64,000 nt of DNA, taken from Dendrophyllia cribrosa (lineage: Eukaryota; Cnidaria; Anthozoa; Scleractinia; Dendrophylliidae). Under the pieces are notes generated by a model. The model ran no database searches, was not told the DNA's origin, and saw only the letters and a list, made by a program, of their open reading frames with translations. This document shows positions 12,136-21,568 of the stretch, piece after piece; positions within the stretch are counted from its first letter, which is position 1; every line of letters starts with the position of its first letter. The stretch is taken from contig JAJLRJ010000010.1 in the NCBI GenBank assembly GCA_024195265.1, forward strand, positions 23,842,181 through 23,906,180, read 5' to 3'. The position numbers and the translations under genes were made by a program.

Positions 12136-12315
12136 TCTCTCTCCGCCCAGGTGTATAAATGGGTACCGGCGACAAAACGCTGGGGGTAACCTTGCGATGG
12201 ACTAGCATCCCATCCAGGGGGAATATTCCTAGTTGCTTAATGCTCCAGAAACTAGGTTAAGCTTCGACCGTGTTGGCCATCCGTAGCTCGTGTGCGACTT
12301 TACCCCCTTGCCCTA
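12136..12315. repeat. dispersed SINE-like repeat
   Basis: Contains 'gcgatggactagcatcccat' followed by 'ccaggggg' and 'cctagttgctt', preceded by 'ggtgtataaatgggtaccgg'. I recognise this as a widespread anthozoan repeat of the SINE/LINE-tail type; it also contains stretches like RNA polymerase III promoter boxes. The exact family is not assignable by eye. Confidence 0.45.
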
Positions 12316-13262
12316 GTATTCATGACTTTTTTTAACGATTTATCAAAGTTATACGTGGTCGGTACGAGTTTTATGCCACTGATACCCAAATATATCACAA
12401 ACATTACCGTCGCTTTAAAAAAAAAATAACAATTTACTCGAGATGCCCAAATATTTTCTTCAATCTACAGATACATCATTGTAGTTTGCTAACTCAGTCT
12501 TAGTTCAAGATATTTTTTTTTCCTTTTTACACGGTAAACATCGGAGTTTTTTTACATCAATTATCGGCCTCCGAGCTAATACGAAAATAGCTGAACTTTA
12601 AGGATAAATTTTCAAAATGTGGCGCCTGATTAAAAGTCATTCAATGTATGAACAGAAGCTAAAAAGGACCCTCGATTCTTAATATATAAGAATACTATTT
12701 TTGTGCGCTCACCGTTTCCAAGATAAACAACCGTTCGAATTTCACGAAAATTCGAAATAATGCCAATAAACAAACACTTGCCTTTAGCAAAATGTTCAGG
12801 CGATTTCCCTTTCTATAAACTCGTTTTTTTGCTTCAAGTTGACAGTTTTGGCATCTTACGTCATCCCTTAATCCTAAAAAGCATCAAAACAGTACGATTT
12901 TCATCCAGCGCTAAGTTTCTATCGATTTGATAGCGTCGAGCCAGTAACAACCTCGCCTATACTAATCTGGATGATTTCGTACTGGGGTTGGGTGACTAGA
13001 ATAGCACATGCGGTAACGCAGCGTGCTTGGTTTCAAAATGTTGAACATTTAAATCCAGTGATACGTTACAAATGCCGGACATGTTTCAATTCAATTGTTT
13101 TATACATGTATAGCAACAATAGTCTTTGCTAAACATAGAAGAAAAAATACGATATAAATACAGCTTTTTGAGAAGAAAGAAGGAAGAAAAAGAAGAAAGA
13201 AGGACGTCTTTATATATCAAGTATTTCAGGACCTACCTGACGTGTCCGGATGTTACTGGATA
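12316..13262. other. non-coding spacer
   Basis: No gene recognised; AT-rich with homopolymer runs. Confidence 0.35.
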
Positions 13263-13433
13263 AGGCCATTTCCGAGTTACGTTATGCCTCGTTGTCAAAG
13301 CGAGGCTAGGTGCACAACCTTTCATATGGAAGTGAGTTTTTATTCAAATGCAAATAAAACTCATTTCCATATGAAAGGTTGTGCACCTAGCCTCGCTTTG
13401 ACAACGAGGCATAACGTAACTCGGAAATGGCCT
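13263..13433. mobile_element. foldback (long-arm palindrome) MITE
   Basis: 171-bp near-perfect inverted repeat. The left arm starts AGGCCATTTCCGAGTTACG and the right arm is its reverse complement almost throughout; arms are about 80 bp with one or two differences and almost no loop. It would extrude as a long hairpin. No coding capacity. Mobilised, if at all, by a transposase supplied elsewhere. Confidence 0.8.
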
Positions 13434-13924
13434 ATTGTAATGTCTTGCAAATGTTGGGATTTTCAGATGATTCAAGAAAAACCTAATTAATGTTGTCGTT
13501 CGTCCTGAAGAAGATGAAAGACCTCATTGCTTGTTTGAAGAAAACAAGACAAGGGTCACGGCCCAAACAACTCCCCGAAATTCAATTCTGTTACGTGTCT
13601 GCATATACAGCATGTATGCATATGTATTGCCTTCCCTCTCGTTGCTGGGCTCTGGCCGGCCCTAACTTTTCATAAAAGCGTGCCGTGAGAGATCCTCTGA
13701 TACGCAGGGTATTATTACTCATGCGCACAGCTTGCAAGAGGTAAGGTCTGGGGCCGTTTTTCTTACTATTTTTTGTTGTTTTTACATTTGTGCATGCAAA
13801 TTTATGCACGCATACATTATTACTAACCGGGTCGTCAGGTTACATACAAATTCTACAAAAATGGCTGCCGCGCTCGGCATGTGCTTGGTTTTAATTGTCT
13901 TATCGGAGTAATAACACACACTTA
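13434..13924. other. non-coding spacer
   Basis: No gene recognised. Confidence 0.3.
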
Positions 13925-14230
13925 AAATATTCAAAATGGAAAGAGGCTTTAAAGAATACTCAGAAGCCGCTGTAGTGGAGAAAAAGGAGAGCTTTAAGCG
14001 ACGAAATCTTGCGTCGAGGAACATCATACATTTTTTTCAATGCGGGGCGATGTTTCTTTCAAAGAAGCGGATTTTTAAAGAATTTTCCAGCAGCCGAGTC
14101 AAGCCGAGGTACTTTACCGTAAAAGAAGATGGGAATTTATGTTGATATCAATTTCTGATTGACTTTTCCCTTGTGTTCTCGTTAGTTTTGGAGAAATGTT
14201 TGTAAAACGTGCTCAAATTCAGTCGTAATA
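13925..14230 (+). repeat. diverged fragment of the 1-kb repeat found at 21569-23672
   Basis: 'actcagaagccgctgtagtg', 'gttgatatcaatttctgatt' and 'gttttggagaa' correspond, in order, to the central part of the longer repeat copies at 21569-22556 (minus orientation) and 40294-41000 (plus orientation). Ends are missing. Confidence 0.5.
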
Positions 14231-14391
14231 GTATCTGATATTATGTAGACAAAACAAGACCTAATTTATAATTTATAACTTCACACGCGTCGCCTCGCTA
14301 AAATTAAAATAATACCACGGTCGTTTACTGATTTCATTGTTTTTAAAAGTAGTTTTTTCAAATGTAACGGAAAGACGTCATGGCTTGGGGA

Positions 14392-15083
14392 CACGGTGGG
14401 CACAGAAGCCTCAAAAAGTAGCAAGGGTAATAATAACTTTTTCCGTTTTGATGTTGTTAACGTGAAATTTCACAACAGCCAAGGACTCATGTTCACAAAT
14501 CGAATAGTTTTTCCAATATCTTTTTTTTGCAATTTTTGGCGGGAAAATGACGTTATAAAGTAGGCGCCAAAAAAATAACTTAGTATTATGGGATATCTGA
14601 TGACAATTTCTGAAAGTACTCGCTACAAGCATCTCAAAACTGAAAAAATCTCGCAAATATGTTGATCCGATCAAAAGATATGACATTTCAAAATTTGAAT
14701 TTCCCGCCCATATTCTGCTGGGGTCAAAGTTCATCGACTGAAAACTTGCGCTTCAAACTACTTTAACAATTTTGAACCTAGGAAGCTGAAATTTTACAAC
14801 AATATAGAAGTTATCATTGGCAAAAATCCTATGATTTTTTTTTCAAATTTAGGTATTTTGGCGGGAAAATGACGTCACAAAGATGGCGCCAAAATGTTAA
14901 ATTAGTATTATGGGATATCTGATGACCGTTTCTGAAAGTACACGCCATAATAATTTCAAAAGTGAAAAAAGTTCGTCAATATGTTGATGCGATCCAAAGA
15001 TATGGCATTTCGAAGTTGGTATTGCCGCCATTTTGTTACGACGGAAATATATGCCACTTTTTGAAGCTTCTGTGCCCACCGTG
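14392..15083. mobile_element. 692-bp MITE with CACGGTGGGC terminal inverted repeats
   Basis: Starts CACGGTGGGCACAGAAGCCT and ends with the inverted form (CTTCTGTGCCCACCGTG); the inverted ends run about 28 bp with one mismatch. GA flanks both sides (14390-14391 and 15084-15085). A nearby duplicated sequence at 15201-15345 reads straight through the insertion point (gggga|ataaaag at about 15279) and so is an empty site, fixing the target duplication at 2 bp. A second copy is at 30635-31342. CAC ends with a short duplication recall the CACTA-Mirage-Chapaev group, but that is only a guess. No transposase inside. Confidence 0.8.
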
Positions 15084-15345
15084 GAATAAAAGACGAGTGT
15101 GTATTTCATCGGGAATCAATAAATTAAACATTTAAAGCGAGTACAGTTGTCAACAGACGGTCGCGTAATGCTGATTTTTAGAATTGGTAAAATTTAAAAA
15201 TAGACCAACCTTTTACTGATTTCATTGCTTTCAAAAGTAGTCTTTTCAAATGTAACGGAAATAAGTCATGGTTTGGGGAATAAAAGACGAATGTGTATTT
15301 CATCGGGAATCAATAAATTAAACATTGAAAGCGAGTACAGGTCAA
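15084..15345. repeat. local duplication with MITE empty site
   Basis: 15084-15157 (to 'gcgagtacag') is repeated at 15279-15345, and the MITE left flank at about 14325-14391 is repeated at 15210-15279. The pair is therefore one duplicated segment of about 140 bp; only one copy carries the MITE. Confidence 0.7.
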
Positions 15346-15880
15346 GCCCAAATCATACGAGGGCCCGGGGAAAGGGTGTTTGACCCATTTAAAATAAACC
15401 GTAAAACTTTCTTATGCAAGCGCGCATGATTATAGGCTACCAGTGTAGCCTCTTGTTTCGTTTACGTTCTTGGAGAACTTTGTTCTGATGGGGAATTGCA
15501 TGAAAAGGTGTTCACTTGCTTGAGGATGAGGTCTAAACACCAAGTGCTACCTATACTAGGGCGGTAGCGTTTGAAATCACCTGGATGCACTTACATGCAG
15601 CACTGTCCATATACTGACTTTGGTACTGCATAATGCAATTGGGCTTCATACAATGGGAACAATCTACTTCCAGATATGGTCTGCGACACTGTTATACACC
15701 ATAAGACAACTGTCATCCATGCATTAAACAAATATGGAGGGTTTGTTGACCAAATATGGACATAGTGACTATTTGATAAATAAAGAGACAAATGTTGAAC
15801 TCGGTGATTAAATGGGGAATATGTAATGTTCATCATGTCACGTAAATCTCGTAAATTGTATATAGCCTTGCTCGCCTCGA
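15346..15880. other. non-coding spacer
   Basis: No gene recognised. Confidence 0.3.
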
Positions 15881-15956
15881 GCCTCTCGTAGCTCAGTAGT
15901 TAGAGCATCCTAACCCGTAAGCGGAAGGCTACAGCTTCGATTCCTGTTGAGGACTC
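15881..15956 (+). repeat. tRNA-like sequence (tRNA-derived SINE head)
   Basis: Has an A-box (TAGCTCAGTAGTTAGAGCA) and a B-box (GCTTCGATTCC at about 15933-15943) at tRNA spacing. The acceptor stem does not pair over seven positions and the T stem has a mismatch, so a functional tRNA is unlikely. Confidence 0.5.
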
Positions 15957-15999
15957 AGATTTCCTTTTCTTGTTCCATGCTCGTGAGATGATGAACAGG

Positions 16000-16195
16000 A
16001 GCAGGGGTGGTGTAGTAGTGAGAGCACTCGCCTCCCACCAATGTGGCCCGGGTTCGATTCCCGGCCCCGGCGTCATATGTGGGTTGAGTTTGTTGTTGTT
16101 TCTCGTCCTTGCTCCGAGAGGTTTTTCTCCGCGGGGTACTCCGGTTTTCCCCTCTCTTCAAAAATTAACACTTCCAAGTTCCAATTAGATCCGGA
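16000..16195 (+). repeat. tRNA-derived SINE
   Basis: A-box-like GGTGTAGTAGTGAGAGCACT at about 16008-16027 and a consensus B-box GGTTCGATTCC at 16051-16061, followed by a non-tRNA body (gttgttgtttctcgtcc, ggtttttctccgcgggg) and tail. This layout is that of a Pol III SINE. It lies just upstream of the YR retrotransposon but is probably independent of it. Confidence 0.6.
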
Positions 16196-16443
16196 AAGTG
16201 TCCCCAATTAGTACTCACGTGCTAAATACCTTTTACACTTAAATGTACAGTATTGGATTCTATCCAATGGGAGTATAATACGTAGCAAGTGATGAATAGT
16301 CATTATCTGTGCGTGACACGTGTTTTCCTTAGGTCTAAGATATCGTATCATATGTATCATAACTCAGCAGATCTTAGCCCTGTAACATTTAGCCTTTATT
16401 AGCCTTTATTGTATTTTATTGTTTCGCTTTCGCATTTTCTACT

Positions 16444-17421
16444 ATGCCTTCTAAAGGGAAAAGCTCCAAGAACAAGCAATCCACCCCTGAGAGTACTTGG
16501 CTCTCTAAATTTTGTCGATCAAATGACATTCCTGAAGATGTAATGGACGTCCTGGCTCAGAACCAGATCCTATCCAAGTCGTTTTTGGCCGCCATAACGG
16601 AACAGGATTTGGCTGACATGGGCTTCGTTGTAGGCCACAAAATCCTCCTTCGCCGCGTGATTTCCCGCCTTCGGCAAGAAGACGAGGATCCCCAAGAGGA
16701 CAAAGCCGCTGTTACTCCAAAGGAGAGTGATCTTCTCCCGGGACTGAACTTGGAGGAGGAACTTTCAAAACTAGAAGTGGAGTTCTCCTCTCCTATTCCG
16801 ACTCAGGATTTCCAGACGGCCAACGCTGCTACTACTTCTTCTGCTACTTCTCCAGCCGCCACTACTTCGTCGGTGACCCCCGATGGAAACACTACTCCGG
16901 AAGGTAAGCCTTTGTTGCCTTCTGACTATATTTATGGCCCTGATGGTAAACAGCTAAAACCCTTGCAGCTGTCCTACGCGCAATTCATGCTCGCGAACGT
17001 TAAAATCCTCGAGTCTCTTCTCACAAAGAGCCCTCGCGAGGCCGCCGATTACCTTACCTACTTGAAGTTTTTGGCAATCAAAGGAACTCGTTTTCAAACT
17101 AAGGCCATCCTTGCCTTCGACCAAGACTATCGTGCCACAAAGGCAAGAGATCATTACAGCTGGGGGTCGAACTTAGATGACCTGAGTGCCCAGTATTTTG
17201 ACGCGGCCGTGGCTCAGCGCCCTTCCCGAACCAACGACAGTCGCGGGGACAACCGTGGGTCAACCGCGGAGGAGTTCTGTTTTCGCTGGAATTTTTCCCC
17301 AAACGGTTGTCCTAATCCACAGTCTTGTCGCTACAAGCACGTGTGTATACACTGTTCTTCAACTCAACACAAGAGCAAGAGTTGTTCAGGCGCCGCTAGC
17401 ATTGCTGCAGGCAAGAAATGA
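16444..17421 (+). CDS. gag-like protein of a YR (DIRS-type) retrotransposon
   Basis: 325 codons from the ATG at 16444. Residues about 17-78 resemble a SAM-type helical domain (WLSKFCRSNDIPEDV...LAQNQI...LADMGF...ILLRRVISRL), followed by a Ser/Thr/Pro-rich linker and a conserved block (YAQFMLANVKILESLL..AADYLTYLKFLA..FQTKAILAFDQDYR). Near the C-terminus are two zinc-binding motifs: C-x9-C-x5-C-x3-H (FCFRWNFSPNGC..CRYKH) and a retroviral-type knuckle C-x2-C-x4-H-x4-C (CIHCSSTQHKSKSC). It likely packages the element RNA. The stop is a single TGA at 17419-17421, after which the same frame stays open into the reverse transcriptase. Confidence 0.8.
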   Translation: MPSKGKSSKNKQSTPESTWLSKFCRSNDIPEDVMDVLAQNQILSKSFLAAITEQDLADMGFVVGHKILLRRVISRLRQEDEDPQEDKAAVTPKESDLLPGLNLEEELSKLEVEFSSPIPTQDFQTANAATTSSATSPAATTSSVTPDGNTTPEGKPLLPSDYIYGPDGKQLKPLQLSYAQFMLANVKILESLLTKSPREAADYLTYLKFLAIKGTRFQTKAILAFDQDYRATKARDHYSWGSNLDDLSAQYFDAAVAQRPSRTNDSRGDNRGSTAEEFCFRWNFSPNGCPNPQSCRYKHVCIHCSSTQHKSKSCSGAASIAAGKK

Positions 17422-19107
17422 ACGGATTATTCGAAACATGCCCCGCTTGAGGTCAATCTGCTTCCAACACCCATTGATCATTCTACCCCCATTGACTATA
17501 GTATTCCCCCGCTTGAGGATTGCCCCTTACGTTTCCACGCTTGGAACTTCGAACTCGCTAACGACCCAGATAGAGCCTTTATTCTCGATGGTTTACGTTA
17601 TGGTTTTAAGCTCATTCACGAATCTGACCCATCTTGCATCGCCGACTACGAAACTGACAATTATTCTAGTGCTACGTGCCCCGACTTTAAACCGGAATTG
17701 GATCATTTATTCTCAAAGGAACTCGCCTTGGGCCGCATCTCGATGGTTCACACTAAACCCCGTTGTGTTCACCCTATCGGCCGTGTACCCAAAAAAGGAT
17801 TCAGGGAAATCCCCCCAATTACTGACTGTAGTCGCCCGCATGGTTTTTCACTGAACGATCACATTAAGCGTGACTTGGAAACGTTTCGTATGAACTCAAT
17901 TGACACCGCTGTGTCATTTTCAACTGCAAATTGTTTTTATTCGATCGTTGATATCGAATCTGCGTGGCGTTGGGTCCCGGTTTTCCCCCCTCACCGTGAA
18001 TTACAAGGCTTCCGTTGGATGTTTGGCAAACAAGATTCTACCCGCTATAATTATTATGTGGATAATAGACTATGTTTCGGTCTCTCGTGCGCACCATCCA
18101 TTTTCAATCGGTTATCTAACGCCATTGTTCGCATGATGGCCCGCCGTGGTTTTCATGCCGTGATCAATTATCTTGATGACTTTCTAATCATCGGAAACAC
18201 TCATGCCGAATGTCAACGTGGGCTTGTCACTCTTATCAATTTACTCCATTCTCTTGGATTTAACGTGAGCTGGCATAAGATCGTTTCCCCAAGCCAACGC
18301 GTTACGTTCTTAGGTATTGAACTTGACTCTTCGGCTATGTCTATTCGACTACCCGCGGATAAGTTATCACGACCGAATGAACTCATCCCTGCATTCTCTC
18401 AGAAGGTTTCAGCCTCCAAACGTCAATTGCAATCTCTTGCGGGAACGTTAAACTTCGCGTGCCAAGTTGTCCATGGGGGACGCACATTCCTCCGTCGCGT
18501 GATTGATTGTGTAAACAGGCTAAAACACTCCTCTCGCCGATGTCGTTTAACATCTGATATACGTGCTGATATCTCTTGGTGGAAAGAATTTCTCGTCACG
18601 TTCAACGGCCGCCGCACGATGCTCGATTTTCACAAGTCTCTTTATATCCAAACGGACGCGTCTTTTCATGGTTTTGGAGCCGTCTCCAATGATGATTGGT
18701 TCGCTGGCGCCTGGTCAGTTTCCCACGAGGACGATCTCAACTCACAGTTATTTACGTCTCATTGGTGCGATGCCGGTCACGCTATTGACCCATCACTTCG
18801 TTCAAATATCAATTTCTTGGAGCTATTTCCTATCCTTATCGCCGCCCGCCGCTGGGGCGCCACTTGGACAAACAAACGTGTTTGTGTCGAAACAGACAAC
18901 ACTCAAGCTATGGCTTTCGTTAACAAAGGCTCTTGTAAAAATCCTATCGCTATGTCCTGGCTTCGGGAGATTTTTTGGCTTAGCATTCAACACAATTTTC
19001 ACATCCGCTCGCGCCATTTGCCCGGAATAAAAAACGTCCACGCGGACAGGCTGAGTAGGCTTATTCAATCTCCGCACTTGTCTAATGTGTTTTTCTCCCC
19101 TTCATAG
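17422..19107 (+). CDS. reverse transcriptase-RNase H of the YR retrotransposon
   Basis: Open for 561 codons in the same frame as gag, directly after its TGA. No obvious ATG lies at the head of the domain, so it may be made by stop read-through or from an internal start. RT motifs in order: HTKPRCVHPIGRVPKKGFRE, SIVDIESAWRWVPV (motif A), LCFGLSCAPSIFNRL (motif B) and NYLDDFLIIG with the catalytic DD (about 18170-18195). RNase H follows: YIQTDASFHGFGAV, INFLELFPIL, VETDNTQAMAFVNK and PGIKNVHADRLSR, with the acidic residues in place. Ends at TAG 19105-19107. Looks intact. Confidence 0.85.
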   Translation, partial: TDYSKHAPLEVNLLPTPIDHSTPIDYSIPPLEDCPLRFHAWNFELANDPDRAFILDGLRYGFKLIHESDPSCIADYETDNYSSATCPDFKPELDHLFSKELALGRISMVHTKPRCVHPIGRVPKKGFREIPPITDCSRPHGFSLNDHIKRDLETFRMNSIDTAVSFSTANCFYSIVDIESAWRWVPVFPPHRELQGFRWMFGKQDSTRYNYYVDNRLCFGLSCAPSIFNRLSNAIVRMMARRGFHAVINYLDDFLIIGNTHAECQRGLVTLINLLHSLGFNVSWHKIVSPSQRVTFLGIELDSSAMSIRLPADKLSRPNELIPAFSQKVSASKRQLQSLAGTLNFACQVVHGGRTFLRRVIDCVNRLKHSSRRCRLTSDIRADISWWKEFLVTFNGRRTMLDFHKSLYIQTDASFHGFGAVSNDDWFAGAWSVSHEDDLNSQLFTSHWCDAGHAIDPSLRSNINFLELFPILIAARRWGATWTNKRVCVETDNTQAMAFVNKGSCKNPIAMSWLREIFWLSIQHNFHIRSRHLPGIKNVHADRLSRLIQSPHLSNVFFSPS

Positions 19108-20078
19108 GATACCTCACGCAGCTGGATCTCCAAGCCAAGTTTGTCTCGGCCTCAGCATACGCACATTCAACGTTGAACACGCGTCGCTCCCAATGGCGTA
19201 CCTATTTACGTTTCTGTACTACGTACCACTTAATTCCCATCCCAGCAGCGCACAAAACAATCATTCGGTTTTTAGTTCATTTGTCAACTTACTGCAAGTA
19301 TTCTACGATAATCAACTATCTGTCTGCCATCAATGTTCTACACCGGCACTTTGGTCATAACGTAACGTATCAGGACGTTTTTCCTATCAAACTTATTACT
19401 CGCGGTTTACGGCGCATTCTTGGCGATTCCCAATAACAAAAATTGCCTATCACCCCGGAAATTCTAAAGCGCATTCGACCAACACTTGCGGCGAATTCTG
19501 ACTCGGGATTCTGGGCTGCGATGTTAATTGGATTCTACACGTTTTTTCGTAAATCTAATCTCGTGCCTAAATCAGTGAAAGGCTTTGATCCCGCCAAGAA
19601 CTTGTCTCGCGGTGATATTATTATTCGCCCTTGGGGCCTGGTCATCTGTGTTCGTTGGTCAAAAACCATTCAATTTCGGGAGCGTCAGTTGCTCATTCCT
19701 GTTATGCGGTTAACACAGGGTCACCCACTCTGCCCCGTGCAAGCATACGAACGTCATATCTCACTATTCCCGGCCGCTCCCAACTCGCCTGCATTCTTGC
19801 GTTTCAGCTCTGGTCACGCGTCTCCAATAACCCACAATGAATTTACCGCAATGTTGCGCAAGGCACTCGGTCATGCTGGCTTTCCTGCCTCCAAATTCTC
19901 CGGCCACAGTTTTCGTCGTGGTGGAGCAACCTATGCCTTCCGCTGTGGTGCTCCTGTGGAACTTATCAGCCTCCAGGGAGACTGATCTTCTGACGCCGTC
20001 CTTCTCTACATTGCACAGCCCTTAGAACGACGGCTTTCAGTCGCCAAACTGATTGCTCAAAACATTAACCAACATTAA
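19086..20078 (+). pseudogene. tyrosine recombinase of the YR retrotransposon, two in-frame stops
   Basis: The frame opens at 19086, overlaps the end of the RT reading frame by about 20 nt in the -1 frame, and has no early ATG, so frameshifted translation is possible. It encodes an N-terminal core-binding domain (QWRTYLRFCTTYHLIPIPAA..NYLSAINVLHRHF) and a catalytic domain (AAMLIGFYTFFRKSNLVP with the first Arg; HSFRRGGATYAF, the H-x-x-R motif; SSDAVLLYI with the nucleophilic Tyr). This enzyme integrates circular DNA copies in DIRS-order elements. TAA at 19434-19436 and TGA at 19983-19985 interrupt it; the latter sits where relatives have Trp (QGD*SSD). Ends at TAA 20076-20078. Confidence 0.8.
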
Positions 20079-20082
20079 CTTT

Positions 20083-20085
<3 letters not shown>

Positions 20086-20160
<75 letters not shown>
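20086..20160. repeat. (AT)n microsatellite
   Basis: About 70 bp of uninterrupted TA repeat at the junction between the YR element and the Penelope-like fragment. Confidence 0.95.
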
Positions 20161-20164
<4 letters not shown>

Positions 20165-20886
20165 ATATTAAAAAGTTGACACTGGCTAAAAATGTTGTTT
20201 TTGGACGTTTCGGCAACTACTGTTGCCTTCTTCAGCAAGAGATAAAAATGCAAATGTCTAACGGCGTCCTGATGGTATAAGATACATGCAAATATTAAAT
20301 CGCACCTCGAAAGAATATTTTGAGGTGAAACAAAAGTCTCTAGAGCATTCTTAATTATTTCTACAAATTCTTAATGTTATTATAAACATTTGGAAGCGCT
20401 ATGTGTTCGTTTATAGCTATGTGTTCGTTTATAGCCCTACGCCAAAGGATTCTTCGAGAGAATCGCAAGAGTTCTTCGAAGCTTCAACATCAAAGTCGCT
20501 CATAAGCCTATTCGGACAATCTCAAACATACTTAAAAAGCCAAAAGACAAGATCGAGAAAGAGGCCACCAGAGGAATCGTGTATAAGATCAAATGTAAAT
20601 ATTGTGATTGTGTTTACATTGGTCAGACATCGCGCGCGCTAAAATCACGCGTGAAAGAGCACGCAAAGGCTATAGCAACATTGGATAAAAACTCTTTGTT
20701 GGCCAAACACCACATGCTCTACAGCCACCAAATAGATTTGACGAGTGTCGAAATTGTTGACAGATCATCGGCATGGCGACAAAGACTAATTCTTGAAGCT
20801 TGGCATTCCGTGCGTAACAGTAACAGTAGTTGCCGAAACGTCCAAAAACAACATTTTTAGCCAGTGTCAACTTTTTAATATCTTTT
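20161..20886 (+). mobile_element. Penelope-like element fragment with inverted ends and GIY-YIG coding end
   Basis: Left end 20161-20224 and right end 20822-20886 are perfect inverted repeats of about 64 bp. Between them, from about 20435 to 20860, is the C-terminal end of a Penelope-like polyprotein: YAKGFFERIARVLRSFNIKV, AHKPIRTISNILKKPKD, then the GIY-YIG nuclease core VYKIKCKYCDCVYIGQTSRA and SRVKEHAKAI. The frame is open to TAG at about 20860. The reverse transcriptase is absent. Upstream, an 18-bp unit (ctatgtgttcgtttatag) is tandemly doubled at about 20399-20434. It seems to have landed in or just past the 3' end of the YR retrotransposon. Confidence 0.75.
20203..20235 (-). ncRNA. hammerhead-ribozyme-like motif in the Penelope-like end repeat
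   Basis: On the minus strand: CTGAAGA, then a perfect 6-bp stem with a 4-base loop (GGCAAC-AGTA-GTTGCC), then GAAAC. This is the CUGANGA-stem II-GAAA core of a hammerhead; such motifs are known from the terminal repeats of Penelope-like elements. The copy at the right end keeps GAAAC but lacks CTGAAGA. The cleavage-site strand was not located with confidence. Confidence 0.5.
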
Positions 20887-21568
20887 TATTTTTAACATGC
20901 CTGGCTACACACCAAACATTTATATATATATATATTTTTTTTATTTTCAATTCGGATCTCTTATGATTTTATTTGTCTGGCGGTTTGGGTGAGCCGCATC
21001 AGGGGGGACGGCCCTTGGTTTTGTCACCACCCCTGCTGCGGCTTTGCTTTATTTACCGGCAAACAATAAAGTCAATGTGTATTCTGTATATAGTCTCTTG
21101 TTTTTTATTTACTCCATAGACCGAAGAACGATTCGTAGGATTATAAAGTAATTTATTTATTTATTTCAACATTACGTCTTTCTCTTATATGATGTTTTTT
21201 TCCTAATAACTTGAGCTCAAATAAAATTTCCATTCCAGTTATTTGTGTATACTGTAATATATATAGTTAGGCTTAGCCTAACAGCGGCGCCCTCTGAAGA
21301 CCCTCTGAACAAGTTTAACTAAGATGAAACTTAACTAATAGGTGAAAGGTCGGAAGCACAAGAATTAAGATTAATATTGACGACCGGGCTATTTTTCAAT
21401 TTTAGCAATTCTCAAAAACAGTATTACCCGACCGGCTGCACAGTACATTTAGACCGTACAAAAGTTCACAAAAACAACTTTGTCTCCGTCTAGAATAACT
21501 ATTACGACTACTGTTAAAAAATACAGTTGTAGCTTGTCAAAAAATGCCTGAGAAACTGATTTGGAAAT
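20887..21568. other. non-coding, possibly the 3' end of the YR element
   Basis: 20975-21080 has GC-richer sequence ('gggtgagccgcatcagggg', 'cacccctgctgcggctttgc') ending in 'aataaa', which could be the 3' terminal region of the YR retrotransposon displaced by the Penelope insertion. The rest shows nothing. Confidence 0.3.

Noticed and set aside
15881..15956. Functional tRNA gene
   Set aside because: A and B boxes are present but the acceptor stem does not pair properly; better seen as a SINE head or tRNA pseudogene.
20053..20280. Open frames on both strands with Ile-Tyr repeats
   Set aside because: They are translations of the (AT)n microsatellite.
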